From the NCBI RefSeq assembly GCF_033723955.1, contig NZ_CP137555.1:993001-1057000 (forward strand): 64,000 nt of DNA, given 5' to 3'. The DNA is from Microbulbifer pacificus. GTDB lineage: Bacteria > Pseudomonadota > Gammaproteobacteria > Pseudomonadales > Cellvibrionaceae. Of this stretch, positions 9,809 to 19,042 are shown piece after piece. The notes beneath the pieces are model-generated. The model was not told the DNA's origin, did no database searches, and saw nothing but the letters and a program-made list of their open reading frames with translations. Every line of letters begins with the position of its first letter. Position 1 is the first letter of the stretch. Position numbers and translations under genes: made by a program.

Positions 9809-9845
9809 ACTCGAAAATACTCAAAAACTGGCCTTTCGCCAGAAA

Positions 9846-9870
9846 TACAAACGCCCGCGGAATGCGGGCG
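9846..9870 (-). terminator. intrinsic terminator between bamB and der
   Basis: On the minus strand CGCCCGC-ATTCC-GCGGGCG is followed by TTTGTATTT. A 7-bp GC stem and short T-rich tail place it 3' of bamB and just upstream of der. Confidence 0.6.
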
Positions 9871-9900
9871 ATGGTTTAAAACCAGTTCGGTTTTAATTAC

Positions 9901-9995
9901 GTCATCCCGGTACCGGATCTAGTCCGGCATGACACAGCGACCCGGGATCCAGCTTCGAAGCCGGACACTGGATACCGGCATGCGCCGGGATGACG
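9901..9995. repeat. REP-like intergenic repeat, copy C (complete)
   Basis: GTCATCCCGG at the left end and a right-hand half CTGGATACCGGC-ATGC-GCCGGGATGACG ending at 9995. An internal CCGGCATGACA suggests a second partial unit. It ends 6 bp before the bamB stop codon. Confidence 0.8.
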
Positions 9996-10000
9996 TAGTG

Positions 10001-11161
10001 TTAGCGCTCCAGGCGCAGTGCGACCAGTTCGCCGTCGTCAGACAGCGCAAACAGCAGGTCGCCATCCGCCAGCAGCGGAATACGCACCGGGTCGCGGTCG
10101 ATCCGGGTACGGCCCACAAAGTGACCGGTGTTCGGGTCCAGCGCGTGGAGGTAACCGTCCAGGTCGCCAACCACCACCACATCACCGAAGTAGGCCGGGC
10201 CACTCAGCTCGCGGCGCAACAGTTCATTGTTGCTCCACTGGATCTGCCCATTACCCACATTGTAGGCGTGGACGCTGCCGTCGGCGCCGCTCAGGAATAC
10301 CTGGCCGGCGCCTACGGTCACGCTGTGGTTGGTTGACGCGTCGCGCGCCCACAGGCCGCGGCCATCTTCACGGGACAGCGCAACCACGCGGCCCTGATAG
10401 CTGGCAGCAAACACCAGTTCACCGCGCACCAGCGGCGCGCCGTCGATATCCACTACCCGCTCGAGTTCCGCGGAACCCTGGGGAATGGCTACACGCTGTT
10501 CCCAGCGCTCAAGGCCATCGCTGGCGCTGAGCGCAACCAGCTTGCCGTTGTCGAGGCCGGCGAAGACCACACCGGCGGAAATCACCGGGCTGGCAGTGCC
10601 GCGCAGGGTCAGTACCGGCAGCGCGGTGTTGTGACGCCAGCGCTGTTCACCGGTGCTGGCATCCAGTCCCAGCAGTTTGCCGTCGACGGTCTGCACCACC
10701 ACTACACCGGAACCCACCGCAGGAGTGGAAACCACCTCGCCGCTCAGCTGGGTGGCCCAGCGCTGGCTGCCATCGTTCAGATCAAGCGCCACCACACGAC
10801 CGCGGTAATCCGCGACTACCGCCAGGCCGATGCCGACCCCAACGCCGCCACTGATGGACTGGTCGATATCCGTGCGCCACACCCGTTTGCCGGTAGCGCG
10901 GTCAAACGCGTAGACGTCGCCGTCGCTGTTGGCGGCGATCACCTTGCCGTCGATGATGCCGGGTTTCAGCATCGCGTAACGCAGGGCGTCAATATCGCCG
11001 ATATTGTTCGACCACACTTCACGCAGCCGGACGCTCTCGTGAATTTCCGTCAGTTCAACGGGATCTGTGTCTTCCTTCTCATCGTTGGAAGCACAGGCTC
11101 CGAGTACCGCGGCCATGGCCACGGCAATTATCCGGTTAAGCGCCTTGTGAGTGCCGATCAT
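10001..11161 (-). CDS. bamB: outer membrane protein assembly lipoprotein BamB
   Basis: 386-aa lipoprotein (lipobox VLGAC) that folds as an eight-bladed beta-propeller and supports BamA in outer-membrane protein insertion. Repeated blade motifs are visible: GKRVWRTD, GSQRWATQL, GEQRWRHN, GLERWEQRV, GRGLWARDA. Its ATG overlaps the yfgM stop by 4 nt (ATGA), so the two are translationally coupled. The hisS-yfgM-bamB-der order is conserved in gammaproteobacteria. Confidence 0.96.
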   Translation of the reverse strand: MIGTHKALNRIIAVAMAAVLGACASNDEKEDTDPVELTEIHESVRLREVWSNNIGDIDALRYAMLKPGIIDGKVIAANSDGDVYAFDRATGKRVWRTDIDQSISGGVGVGIGLAVVADYRGRVVALDLNDGSQRWATQLSGEVVSTPAVGSGVVVVQTVDGKLLGLDASTGEQRWRHNTALPVLTLRGTASPVISAGVVFAGLDNGKLVALSASDGLERWEQRVAIPQGSAELERVVDIDGAPLVRGELVFAASYQGRVVALSREDGRGLWARDASTNHSVTVGAGQVFLSGADGSVHAYNVGNGQIQWSNNELLRRELSGPAYFGDVVVVGDLDGYLHALDPNTGHFVGRTRIDRDPVRIPLLADGDLLFALSDDGELVALRLER

Positions 11162-11919
11162 TGCGCATCCTTCTCCATGTCTGCTTCGGTTGCCTTATTT
11201 GTCTCAGAGTCTGAGTCAGACTCTGACACCGGCTGCTCTTCCTGAGTTTCATTGGTTACTTCAGCGGCGCCACCCAGACTCTCGATCTTCAGGTCGAGCA
11301 GACGGGTGCTTGCAGCCTGCTCCGGCAGCATTGCTGCGCGGGCCTGGATATACGCGGCACGAGCTGCGTCGTTATCGCCCTGCTGTACCAGGATGTCACC
11401 GCGGGTTTCCGCGAACAGTGCAGTGAAGGCGGCGGGCACATCGCCCTCCAGCAGTTTCAGCGCCTCATTGGTTTCACCGCGAGCGGCCTTCACCGCCGCC
11501 AGACGGCGCTTGGCCAAATACTTCAGTGCATCATCGCCAGTGTTATCCAGCGCCCACTGCAGTTGCTTGGACGCTTCTTCCAAGTCATTTTTCTCGACCG
11601 CCAGTGCCGCCAGCTGCAGGGCAGCCTGGGAGGCATAAATGCGATTGGCAAAATCGTCTTTCAGTTCGCGCGCCAGGGACTGGGCGGTGGTCAGCTGTTT
11701 GTTGTCAGGCTGGCCATTGTTTGCGCTCACCGCTTCCACAAAACCCTGGTAAACATCGGAGGCCGCTTCCGCTTCCGCGCGCTGCTTGCCCTGCCACCAC
11801 TGATAGCCAAAGTAGGCTGCCAGCGCCAGCACCACACCGGTGACGATGCCGGTGCCGTTTTCTTTCCACCAGCGCTTGATCGATTCGATCTGTTCTTCTT
11901 CGGTTAAATGGTCAGCCAT
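11158..11919 (-). CDS. yfgM: YfgM-family membrane-anchored TPR protein (SecYEG accessory)
   Basis: 253-aa protein with a short cytoplasmic N-terminus, one membrane helix (GIVTGVVLALAAYFGYQWW, about residues 21-40) and a periplasmic TPR-like domain (tetratricopeptide_2-like). In E. coli YfgM associates with the SecYEG translocon and periplasmic chaperones. The last 35 residues are very acidic and Ser-rich (SESDSDSETNKATEAD), an unusual tail. It is coupled to bamB by a 4-nt overlap and follows hisS. Confidence 0.93.
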   Translation of the reverse strand: MADHLTEEEQIESIKRWWKENGTGIVTGVVLALAAYFGYQWWQGKQRAEAEAASDVYQGFVEAVSANNGQPDNKQLTTAQSLARELKDDFANRIYASQAALQLAALAVEKNDLEEASKQLQWALDNTGDDALKYLAKRRLAAVKAARGETNEALKLLEGDVPAAFTALFAETRGDILVQQGDNDAARAAYIQARAAMLPEQAASTRLLDLKIESLGGAAEVTNETQEEQPVSESDSDSETNKATEADMEKDAQ

Positions 11920-11966
11920 TTCTTATTCGCCTTATTTTGAACGTCTAAATAGGGTAATTATTTGCA

Positions 11967-13229
11967 TCAGGCCTGCAGAAGCTTCGGCAGATCTGCCAGC
12001 GCGACGGTCTGCTGCTCGGCATCCGCGCGCAGGGATTTAACGGTGACCTGCCCCGCTGCCGCTTCGTCTTCGCCAATGATCAACGCGTACTCCGCATTGC
12101 TCTTGTCGGCCTTTTTCATCTGGCTCTTGAAGCTGCCACCACCGCAGTGGGTCTGCAGCCGCAGCCACGGCAACTCGGTGCGAAGCCTCTCCGCCGCCGC
12201 CAGGGCTGCGGATTGTACATCACCTACCGCCACCAGATAGGCGTCTATCTGCTGGTCCAGGGTGTCGGGAAGCACCTGGAGGGTTTCCAACAACAGCACC
12301 AGGCGCTCGACACCGAGGCCGAAGCCCACTGCCGGGGTGGGCTTGCCGCCCATCTGCTCAACAAGACCATCGTAACGGCCGCCGGCACACACGGTACCCT
12401 GGGCGCCGAGGCTGTCGGTAACCCACTCGAACACGGTCTTGCCGTAGTAATCGAGGCCGCGCACCAGGCGCGGATTGACCTCGTAGGCCACGCCGGCGGC
12501 GTCGAGGAAGGCGCGCAGCTGGTAGAAATGCGCACGGGATTCGTCGTCGAGGAAGTCCAGCAGGCAGGGGGCATCCGCCAGCAGCGCCTGGGTATCCTGG
12601 TTTTTACTGTCGAGAATCCGCAGCGGGTTCTTGTCGAGGCGACGCTGGCTGTCTTCGTCCAGTTGGTCCTTGCGCGCAGACAGGTATTCCACCAGCGCGT
12701 CGCGGAACGCGGCGCGGCTCTCGCTGTTGCCGAGGGAATTAAGCTGCAGGGAGACGTGACCCGCCACGCCCAGCTGCTTCCACAGGCGCGCGGTCATCAT
12801 CAGGATCTCGGCGTCGATATCCGGACCTTCGATGCCGAACACTTCCACCCCAAACTGGTGGAACTGGCGCAGGCGGCCCTTCTGCGGGCGCTCGTAACGG
12901 AACATGGGGCCGAAGTACCACAGACGCTGGGGCTGGATCAGCAGGCCGTTCTGGATCGCGGCGCGCACGGTGCCGGCGGTGCCTTCCGGGCGCAGGGTAA
13001 CGCTGTCGCCGCCCTTGTCATCGAAGGTGTACATTTCCTTCTCGACGATGTCGGTGGCCTCGCCCACGGCGCGGGCAAACAGCTGCGTCGCTTCCAGGAT
13101 CGGGGTGCGGATCTCGCTGTAGCCGTAGCGGGCAAACAGCTCGCTCAGGGTACTTTCCACGTACTGCCACACCGGCGATTGGGTGGGCTGCAGGTCGTTC
13201 ATGCCGCGGATGGCGCGAAGTTCTTTCAA
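11967..13229 (-). CDS. hisS: histidyl-tRNA synthetase
   Basis: 420-aa class II aminoacyl-tRNA synthetase. It starts [15 protein letters not shown], the usual N-terminus. Motif 2 is seen in [18 protein letters not shown] and the His-specific signature in [15 protein letters not shown], with motif 3 in [12 protein letters not shown]. The C-terminal anticodon-binding domain covers roughly residues 325-420. Length is that of the family. It is followed by yfgM, and a REP-like repeat separates it from ispG. Confidence 0.97.
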   Translation of the reverse strand: MKELRAIRGMNDLQPTQSPVWQYVESTLSELFARYGYSEIRTPILEATQLFARAVGEATDIVEKEMYTFDDKGGDSVTLRPEGTAGTVRAAIQNGLLIQPQRLWYFGPMFRYERPQKGRLRQFHQFGVEVFGIEGPDIDAEILMMTARLWKQLGVAGHVSLQLNSLGNSESRAAFRDALVEYLSARKDQLDEDSQRRLDKNPLRILDSKNQDTQALLADAPCLLDFLDDESRAHFYQLRAFLDAAGVAYEVNPRLVRGLDYYGKTVFEWVTDSLGAQGTVCAGGRYDGLVEQMGGKPTPAVGFGLGVERLVLLLETLQVLPDTLDQQIDAYLVAVGDVQSAALAAAERLRTELPWLRLQTHCGGGSFKSQMKKADKSNAEYALIIGEDEAAAGQVTVKSLRADAEQQTVALADLPKLLQA

Positions 13230-13254
13230 CGGTAGTCCTTAACGTTTTGCAATC

Positions 13255-13318
13255 GTCATACCGGCGCAGGCCGGTTTCCAGTTCCGAGGCTGGATCCCGG
13301 ATCAAGTCCGGGATGACG
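13255..13318. repeat. REP-like intergenic repeat, copy D (compact)
   Basis: GTCATACCGGC-GCAG-GCCGGTTTCCAG on the left and CTGGATCCCGGA-TCAA-GTCCGGGATGACG on the right, with a spacer of only about 7 bp. It occupies most of the gap between the ispG stop and the hisS start. Confidence 0.8.
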
Positions 13319-13329
13319 GGATATCTAAA

Positions 13330-14451
13330 TTACTCGGTGGTTTCGCGGGCGATGATGCTCGCTTCCTGGGCCGCCTTGGCCGCCGCCTTTTCGCGGATCA
13401 GTTTTTCCAGGTCATCCACCAGGTTGTCGTTCTTGAATTTGCGGTCCGGCTGGCCATCGACATAGATCGCGTGGCTCGGGGTGCCGCCGGCGAGGCCGAT
13501 ATCCGCCTCTTTCGCTTCACCCGGGCCGTTGACGATACAACCGATCACCGCAACATCCAGCGGCGTGGTGATATCTTCCAGGCGGGTCTCCAGCTCGTTC
13601 ATGGTTTTCACCACGTCGAAGTTCTGGCGCGAGCAGCTGGGGCAGGCAATAAAGTTGATGCCCTTGGTGCGCAGGCGCAGGCTTTTCAGCAGATCCCAGC
13701 CGACCTTCACTTCTTCCACCGGATCGGCCGCCAGGGATACCCGCAGGGTATCGCCAATGCCGTCCAGCAGTAGCGCGCCGAGGCCGATGGCGGATTTCAC
13801 CGTACCCGCGCGCAGGCCGCCGGCCTCGGTGATGCCGAGGTGCAGCGGCTGATCGATCTGGGCGGCGAGTTTGCGGTAAGCGGCAGTGGCCATGAAGATG
13901 TCGGAGGCCTTCACGCTTACCTTGAAGTTCTGGAAATCCAGGCTGTCGAGGATGTCCACGTGGCGCAGGGCGGATTCCACCAGCGCGTCCGGGGTGGGCT
14001 CGCCGTATTTCTTCTGCAGATCCTTTTCCAGGGAACCGGCGTTGACGCCGATACGGATCGGAATATTCAGATCCCGCGCCTTGTCCACCACCGCGCGGAT
14101 GCGGTGTTCGCGGCCGATGTTGCCCGGATTGATACGCAGGCAGTCCACACCCAGGTCCGCGACCCGCAGCGCGATGCGGTAGTCAAAGTGGATGTCCGCC
14201 ACCAGCGGCACGTTTACCAGCTTCTTGATCTCGCCGAAGGCCTCGGCGGCATCCATGGAGGGCACGGAAACCCGCACGATATCCGCACCGGCCTTCTCCA
14301 GCCGCTGGATCTGGTCCACGGTGGCGGCCACATCGCAGGTTTCGGTGTTGGTCATGCTCTGCACGGAGATGGGGGCACCGCCACCGACCGGCACATTGCC
14401 CACCATGATCTGGCGTGACACGCGGCGAACTATGGGTGACTCGAACTGCAT
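13330..14451 (-). CDS. ispG: 4-hydroxy-3-methylbut-2-enyl diphosphate synthase IspG (GcpE)
   Basis: 373-aa [4Fe-4S] enzyme of the MEP isoprenoid pathway converting MEcPP to HMBPP. The N-terminal TIM barrel starts with [20 protein letters not shown]; the C-terminal cluster-binding part shows [10 protein letters not shown] and [15 protein letters not shown], giving the three cysteine ligands. Its dependence on Fe-S clusters fits proximity to the isc operon. Lies between rodZ and hisS in the standard order. Confidence 0.97.
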   Translation of the reverse strand: MQFESPIVRRVSRQIMVGNVPVGGGAPISVQSMTNTETCDVAATVDQIQRLEKAGADIVRVSVPSMDAAEAFGEIKKLVNVPLVADIHFDYRIALRVADLGVDCLRINPGNIGREHRIRAVVDKARDLNIPIRIGVNAGSLEKDLQKKYGEPTPDALVESALRHVDILDSLDFQNFKVSVKASDIFMATAAYRKLAAQIDQPLHLGITEAGGLRAGTVKSAIGLGALLLDGIGDTLRVSLAADPVEEVKVGWDLLKSLRLRTKGINFIACPSCSRQNFDVVKTMNELETRLEDITTPLDVAVIGCIVNGPGEAKEADIGLAGGTPSHAIYVDGQPDRKFKNDNLVDDLEKLIREKAAAKAAQEASIIARETTE

Positions 14452-14575
14452 AACAGAACCTGCGTTGGCTATTGAGCGGGTAATACGAATGACAAAAAAC
14501 GGGGAGGATTATAGAGAGAATGGGCGCAAACCTACAGAGGCTGCGCCCTTACAGGCAGATCACGGCAAATTGCGA

Positions 14576-15718
14576 TCAACCACCCACGCTGAGCTTGCGG
14601 GTGCGGCGATTGCCCTGGGGGGCGCTGTCGACCACCTCACCATTGAATGTAACCGTCGCGGCCGCAGCGTTACCCAGCATCAGACTGAACGGTCCGCGAC
14701 CATCCAGCTCCACCCGGGAGCCCGCAGGCTGCAGCTTGGAGATCATCTTGTAACCGGTGGCATCGGACACCTCGAGCCAGGATTCCTCGTCAAAGGAAAT
14801 TACCAGCTGCGGCGCCGCAACGGCGCTTGCAGTCGGATTGCCGGCTGACTGGCCTTGTGGCTGAGTTTCTGGCTGAGCAGGGCGAGCCTGAACAGCTGCC
14901 GCGGGCGCTGCCACCGACGGCGCCGCAACCTGCTCCTCAACGGGAGTTTCTTCAGTAACGGCAACAGCGGCGCTCGCGACTGAAGAGTCCGCACCAGAGC
15001 CCTCACCGAGGTCATCCCCATAGCCAGCGACCAGGTCACCGGTTTCGGCAATTTCGGCATCGGTTTCCAGCGCATCATTTAAGCCCGCATCTTCACCGGT
15101 CAAAACTGAGCCCGCATCGCCCGCCTCTAAGGAAGCCGCGTCGGACGCTGCCAGGGAAACATCGGCTTCAGCGGTATCGGCCTGCGCACCGTAACTCGAC
15201 GTTGCCCCCTGTAATTCACTGGTGTCAGCGCCCTGCGTGTCGATACGCACCAACTGGCTGGCACCACCGGACTGCTGATCCATCCACCAGTAACCGCCGG
15301 CGGCGGCAACGGCGAGCATCAGCACCATCGGCATGAACAATGAACCGCCCTGCTTTTCCCCGCGACTGGCCATCACGGTACCCACGGGGGCGCGATCGAA
15401 AACCTTGGAGGCCTCTGCCGGCACCTGCTGCACGAAGGCTTCCATCACTGCCGCGTTATCCAGCCCCAGCTCCTTGCACAGGTTGCGGATATAACCGCGC
15501 ACGTAAGTGACGCCGGCAAAGCGCTCGAAGGCATCCTGCTCCAGGGCCTCGAGTTTGTCCGGGGTCATGCACAGGCGGCGCGCCAGTTCGTCACTGGTGA
15601 GACCCGCTTTTTCGCGGGCCGCCCTGAGGATGGCACCAACGGTGTTCGCGGACGCTTCGGGAGAAATGGAAACCACTTGGTCTGAAACCTGGTGTGAGAT
15701 CTGGTTACTGCTGCTCAT
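14576..15718 (-). CDS. rodZ: cytoskeletal protein RodZ
   Basis: 380-aa bitopic protein linking MreB to the elongasome. The cytoplasmic helix-turn-helix (about residues 28-95) includes GLTSDELARRLCMTPDKLEA and VTYVRGYIRNLCKELGLD. A transmembrane helix (FMPMVLMLAVAAAGGYWWM, near residues 130-148) is followed by a long, low-complexity Ala/Glu/Asp/Pro-rich periplasmic linker and a C-terminal DUF4115-type domain ending near RTRKLSVGG. The start overlaps the end of pilW by 14 bp. Confidence 0.94.
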   Translation of the reverse strand: MSSSNQISHQVSDQVVSISPEASANTVGAILRAAREKAGLTSDELARRLCMTPDKLEALEQDAFERFAGVTYVRGYIRNLCKELGLDNAAVMEAFVQQVPAEASKVFDRAPVGTVMASRGEKQGGSLFMPMVLMLAVAAAGGYWWMDQQSGGASQLVRIDTQGADTSELQGATSSYGAQADTAEADVSLAASDAASLEAGDAGSVLTGEDAGLNDALETDAEIAETGDLVAGYGDDLGEGSGADSSVASAAVAVTEETPVEEQVAAPSVAAPAAAVQARPAQPETQPQGQSAGNPTASAVAAPQLVISFDEESWLEVSDATGYKMISKLQPAGSRVELDGRGPFSLMLGNAAAATVTFNGEVVDSAPQGNRRTRKLSVGG

Positions 15719-16490
15719 TTTCGGCCGTCATCTGCTGGTATTTCAGCGTTTCCGCTGAATAGGGAAAGAGATTTTTCAGCGCCAGGGCGTAGCTCCTTTC
15801 CTTGTCCCGATTGCCGAAGATTTTTTCAATGCGAATCCCCAACCATAGGGATTGCGGGATCTGCCGGTTCTTTTCATTGAAACGGTCGAGATACTGTTTT
15901 GCCTGGGCGTACTCGCCCTTCTCGAATTTGAGTTCCGCCAGCTCCAGCTGGGCCATGGGCATATTCGGGCTGAGCGCGAGCGCCTTCTTGAAGGCCTCCT
16001 CGGCGGCGTCGTTCTCGTGCAACCGCAGCTCGGCGCGGCCGAGGTTGGCGAGCGCGTAGGAACGGCGGTTGTAGGTCAGGTCCTCGGATGCCACCAGGAA
16101 CTGCTCCTTCGCCTCGCGGTAGCGTTCCTGCTGATACAGGAAGGCCCCGTAATTCACCCGTGCCATGGAAAACTTGCTGTCGTAGCGCAGCGCTTTTTTG
16201 AAATGGGACTCCGCCACCGCCTTTTCATTGTCGGCCTGATACAGCAGTGCCAGACCATGGTGGGCTTGCGGATCCTTCGGCCCCAGCTTCAGCGCTTCCT
16301 GGAAATGATGCCGGGCCAATTCCCGGTTATCACTGCCGCTCTGCAGATAGCGCAGACCGAGCTGGATATGGGTTTCCCGCGCCTTGTCGAGATCCACCGA
16401 CTTGCTGGGCCCGGAGGAAACACAGCCGCCCAACAGCAGAGTCAGGAAGAGACCGGCGAACACCGCCGGACTGGAAATTCTTGCAAACAC
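15705..16490 (-). CDS. pilW: type IV pilus biogenesis/stability lipoprotein PilW (PilF)
   Basis: About 261-aa lipoprotein with lipobox LLGGC and five to six TPR repeats (for example AHHGLALLYQADNEKAVAESH, ANLGRAELRLHENDAAEEAF). In this family it pilots assembly of the PilQ secretin. I prefer the GTG at 16490, 5 nt after an AAGGTGA Shine-Dalgarno; a GTG at 16499 or a TTG at 16541 are alternatives. It lies between rlmN and rodZ, the conserved position. Confidence 0.92.
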   Translation of the reverse strand: MFARISSPAVFAGLFLTLLLGGCVSSGPSKSVDLDKARETHIQLGLRYLQSGSDNRELARHHFQEALKLGPKDPQAHHGLALLYQADNEKAVAESHFKKALRYDSKFSMARVNYGAFLYQQERYREAKEQFLVASEDLTYNRRSYALANLGRAELRLHENDAAEEAFKKALALSPNMPMAQLELAELKFEKGEYAQAKQYLDRFNEKNRQIPQSLWLGIRIEKIFGNRDKERSYALALKNLFPYSAETLKYQQMTAENEQQ

Positions 16491-16559
16491 GAGCTTCACC
16501 TTGTCGTTATCGGGGTGCGTTTGTACAGCCAGTTGCACCAACCGAGACGTCGGTGAGGA

Positions 16560-17717
16560 TCAGGCCTGTCCGACGATCCGCACCGGGCGTTCCGCGTTGC
16601 GGTAGCGCTCCGAGCGACGGGTGCGATCGTTTACCTGACCGGCCAGCTGACCACAGGCCGCGGCGATATCATCGCCCCGGGTGGTACGCACGGTTACGGT
16701 ATAGCCTTTGTCCAACAAAATCTGCTGAAAACGTCGCAAAGCGTTATTGCTGACCCGCTGATAGTCGGACAGTTCGAACGGATTGAAGGGTATCAGATTT
16801 ATCTTTACCGGCACATCACGCAACAGCTCGCCCAATTGTTCGGCGTGCTCCGGGCGATCGTTCACGTCCCGGATCATGGTGTACTCGATGGTCATCTTGC
16901 GATGATTGTCCGGCATGCTCTCGATATAGCGCTTGGCGCTGTCGAGCAACATGGCGATGGGGTACTTCTTGTTGATCGGCACCAGCTCGTTGCGCAGCTC
17001 ATCGTTGGGCGCGTGCAGCGAAATGGCCAGGCTGACATCGGTCACTTCTGCCAGACGATCCAGTGCCGGCACTACACCGGAGGTGCTCAGGGTTACCCGA
17101 CGCTTGGAGATGCCATAGGCATTGTCTTCCATCATCAGGTTCATCGCGTCGACCACGTTGTCGAAGTTGAGCAGGGGCTCGCCCATACCCATCATCACCA
17201 CGTTGGTCACCTTGCGCGGCCCTTTCGGCTGCAACTGGCCGAAGGACTTACACGCGATCCACACCTGGCCGATGATCTCGGCCGCGGTCAGGTCGCGGTT
17301 GAACCCCTGTTTGCCGGTGGCGCAGAAGCTGCAGTCGAGGGAACAACCCACCTGGGAGGACACGCACAGGGTGCCGCGCTCGCCATCGGGGATAAATACG
17401 GTCTCGATCACATTGCCGCCGGTGACTTCGATCAGCCACTTGCGGGTGCCGTCGGCGGAGTCCATCTGTTTCAGGACTTTGGGGGCACGGATCTCGGCCA
17501 CTTCCGCCAGCTTCGCGCGCAGCGCCTTGCTGACGTTGGTCATCTGCTCGAAATCGTCCGCGCCGTTCTGGTGAATCCACTTCAGCACCTGTACCGCGCG
17601 AAAACGCTTCTCGCCGAGACCGTCAAAGAAATCCGCGAGCTTGTCCACGGACAGCCCCAGCAGGTTCACTTTTTCGGTTTGTTCGGTAGCAGCTTGCACT
17701 ACTTGTACGTCGCTCAT
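16560..17717 (-). CDS. rlmN: 23S rRNA A2503 / tRNA A37 C2-methyltransferase RlmN
   Basis: 385-aa radical SAM enzyme methylating C2 of A2503 in 23S rRNA and A37 in tRNA. The cluster motif is CSLDCSFC (CxxxCxxC); GxGEP is seen in [10 protein letters not shown]; and the methyl-carrier cysteine is in [14 protein letters not shown]. The ATG at 17717 is 7 nt after an AAGGTGAA Shine-Dalgarno, better than the upstream ATG. It needs a [4Fe-4S] cluster, consistent with the isc genes nearby. Confidence 0.96.
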   Translation of the reverse strand: MSDVQVVQAATEQTEKVNLLGLSVDKLADFFDGLGEKRFRAVQVLKWIHQNGADDFEQMTNVSKALRAKLAEVAEIRAPKVLKQMDSADGTRKWLIEVTGGNVIETVFIPDGERGTLCVSSQVGCSLDCSFCATGKQGFNRDLTAAEIIGQVWIACKSFGQLQPKGPRKVTNVVMMGMGEPLLNFDNVVDAMNLMMEDNAYGISKRRVTLSTSGVVPALDRLAEVTDVSLAISLHAPNDELRNELVPINKKYPIAMLLDSAKRYIESMPDNHRKMTIEYTMIRDVNDRPEHAEQLGELLRDVPVKINLIPFNPFELSDYQRVSNNALRRFQQILLDKGYTVTVRTTRGDDIAAACGQLAGQVNDRTRRSERYRNAERPVRIVGQA

Positions 17718-17760
17718 GGATTCACCTTGCATCGACATCGATGCGGAATAAGTGGGGTTT

Positions 17761-17797
17761 CACCGCGCAGGCACCCTTAGCCAGGGCCTGCGCGGTG
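17761..17797. repeat. 12-bp perfect inverted repeat between rlmN and ndk
   Basis: CACCGCGCAGGC and GCCTGCGCGGTG flank a 13-nt loop. There is no T-tract on either strand, so it is a stable mRNA hairpin (possible processing or stability element) rather than a clear terminator. It sits 3' of ndk and upstream of rlmN. Confidence 0.6.
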
Positions 17798-17819
17798 AGC
17801 ACGCAGCTAAATCGGGGGA

Positions 17820-18245
17820 TTAGCGCGCGCAGATTTCTTCTGCAGAGAAGAAGTAGCTCACTTCGCGCTCGGCGGAAGTGGTGGAGTCGGAACCATGTAC
17901 CGCGTTGGCGTCGATGCTGTCAGCAAAGTCCGCGCGGATGGTGCCGGCTTCGGCTTCTTTCGGGTTGGTTGCGCCCATCAGGTCGCGGTTAGCCTTAACA
18001 GCGTTCTCACCTTCCAGAACCTGTACAACAACCGGGCCGGAAGTCATGAAATCTACCAGATCCTTGAAGAAAGGACGCTCTTTGTGCTCGGCGTAGAAGC
18101 CTTCGGCTTTCTCGCGGGACAGCTGAACCATTTTCATGGCAACAATGCTCAGACCGGCTTTCTCAAAGCGGCTCTCGATTTCGCCGATTACGTTCTTGGC
18201 TACTGCATCTGGCTTGATGATGGACAGAGTACGTTCCAGGGCCAT
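17820..18245 (-). CDS. ndk: nucleoside diphosphate kinase
   Basis: 141-aa enzyme equilibrating nucleoside di- and triphosphates through a phosphohistidine. The active-site block [20 protein letters not shown] contains the catalytic His (HGSDS). Length and N-terminus [15 protein letters not shown] match the family. The ATG at 18245 has a GGAGAAAA Shine-Dalgarno. Placement between iscX and rlmN is conserved. Confidence 0.98.
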   Translation of the reverse strand: MALERTLSIIKPDAVAKNVIGEIESRFEKAGLSIVAMKMVQLSREKAEGFYAEHKERPFFKDLVDFMTSGPVVVQVLEGENAVKANRDLMGATNPKEAEAGTIRADFADSIDANAVHGSDSTTSAEREVSYFFSAEEICAR

Positions 18246-18294
18246 GGTTTTCTCCAATTTCAGGTTTTATGACAATTGCGTTTGCTATAGATAC

Positions 18295-18319
18295 GAAAAG
18301 AGCAACCGGAGTTGCTCTT
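18295..18319 (-). terminator. intrinsic terminator at the end of the isc operon
   Basis: On the minus strand AGAGCAAC-TCCG-GTTGCTCT followed by TTTTC. It lies about 100 nt after the iscX stop and upstream of ndk, where it would end the isc transcript. Confidence 0.65.
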
Positions 18320-18422
18320 CCCTGAATTCTCTTCGCGGCGAATTGATGATTATTTAACCAATCTCGATTCGCGGAGCGCGGATTATACGCGTAGTGGGGT
18401 GAAGTTTGTACTGCAGATGTGA

Positions 18423-18617
18423 CTATTCGTTTTCTTCGATCCAGGCCGCCTGAATGGCCTCCAGGATCTTCTCGCCACAGCGCTCGGGGTCGTCGTTGAA
18501 GTCCGGCAGGTCCATCACCCATTTGCGCAGGTCGACGAAGTTGACCGCAAGCGGGTCTACGTCCGGGTAGTTGTCGGCAAGTTCGATGGCAATATCGTGA
18601 ATATCCGTCCACTTCAT
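18423..18617 (-). CDS. iscX: Fe-S cluster assembly protein IscX
   Basis: 64-aa acidic protein beginning MKWTDIHDIAIELAD, followed by PDVDPLAVNFVDLRKWV and ending EAIQAAWIEENE. This is the IscX (YfhJ) family, which binds IscS and iron and modulates cluster assembly. The ATG at 18617 is chosen over a TTG two codons upstream. It is the last gene of the isc operon, 35 bp after fdx. Confidence 0.95.
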   Translation of the reverse strand: MKWTDIHDIAIELADNYPDVDPLAVNFVDLRKWVMDLPDFNDDPERCGEKILEAIQAAWIEENE

Positions 18618-18652
18618 GGTCAAACCCTCGTGCTAATTCCGTTTAGTGGCGC

Positions 18653-18991
18653 TTAATGGCGCTCGGAAACCTGGTTGATGGTGTATTTGGGAATCTCCAC
18701 CACCAGATCCTCGTCCTCCACCACCGCCTGACAGGACAGACGGGACTCCGGCTCCAGGCCCCAGGCCTTGTCCAGCAGGTCCTCTTCCAGCTCGTCCGGC
18801 TCAGCCAGCGAGTCAAAGCCCTCGCGCACGATCACGTGACAGGTAGTGCAGGCACAGGACTTCTCGCAGGCGTGCTCGATTTCGACACCGTTTTGCAGCG
18901 CCGCGTCACACACCGTGATGCCCGGCTCCACTTCAATGACCTTGCCTTCCGGGCACAGCTCCGGATGCGGCAGGAAAACAATCTTCGGCAT
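18653..18991 (-). CDS. fdx: ISC-type [2Fe-2S] ferredoxin
   Basis: 112-aa adrenodoxin-like ferredoxin supplying electrons for cluster assembly on IscU. The cluster-binding run CEKSCACTTC contains three of the four ligand cysteines, with the fourth in LSCQAVV. It starts MPKIVFLPHPELCPEGKVIE, typical of isc ferredoxins. It follows hscA, as in E. coli. Confidence 0.97.
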   Translation of the reverse strand: MPKIVFLPHPELCPEGKVIEVEPGITVCDAALQNGVEIEHACEKSCACTTCHVIVREGFDSLAEPDELEEDLLDKAWGLEPESRLSCQAVVEDEDLVVEIPKYTINQVSERH

Positions 18992-19042
18992 AACTCAAAC
19001 TCTCACTCAGTGACCGCCCTCAGGGCTTGTCGAATGGCCCTC

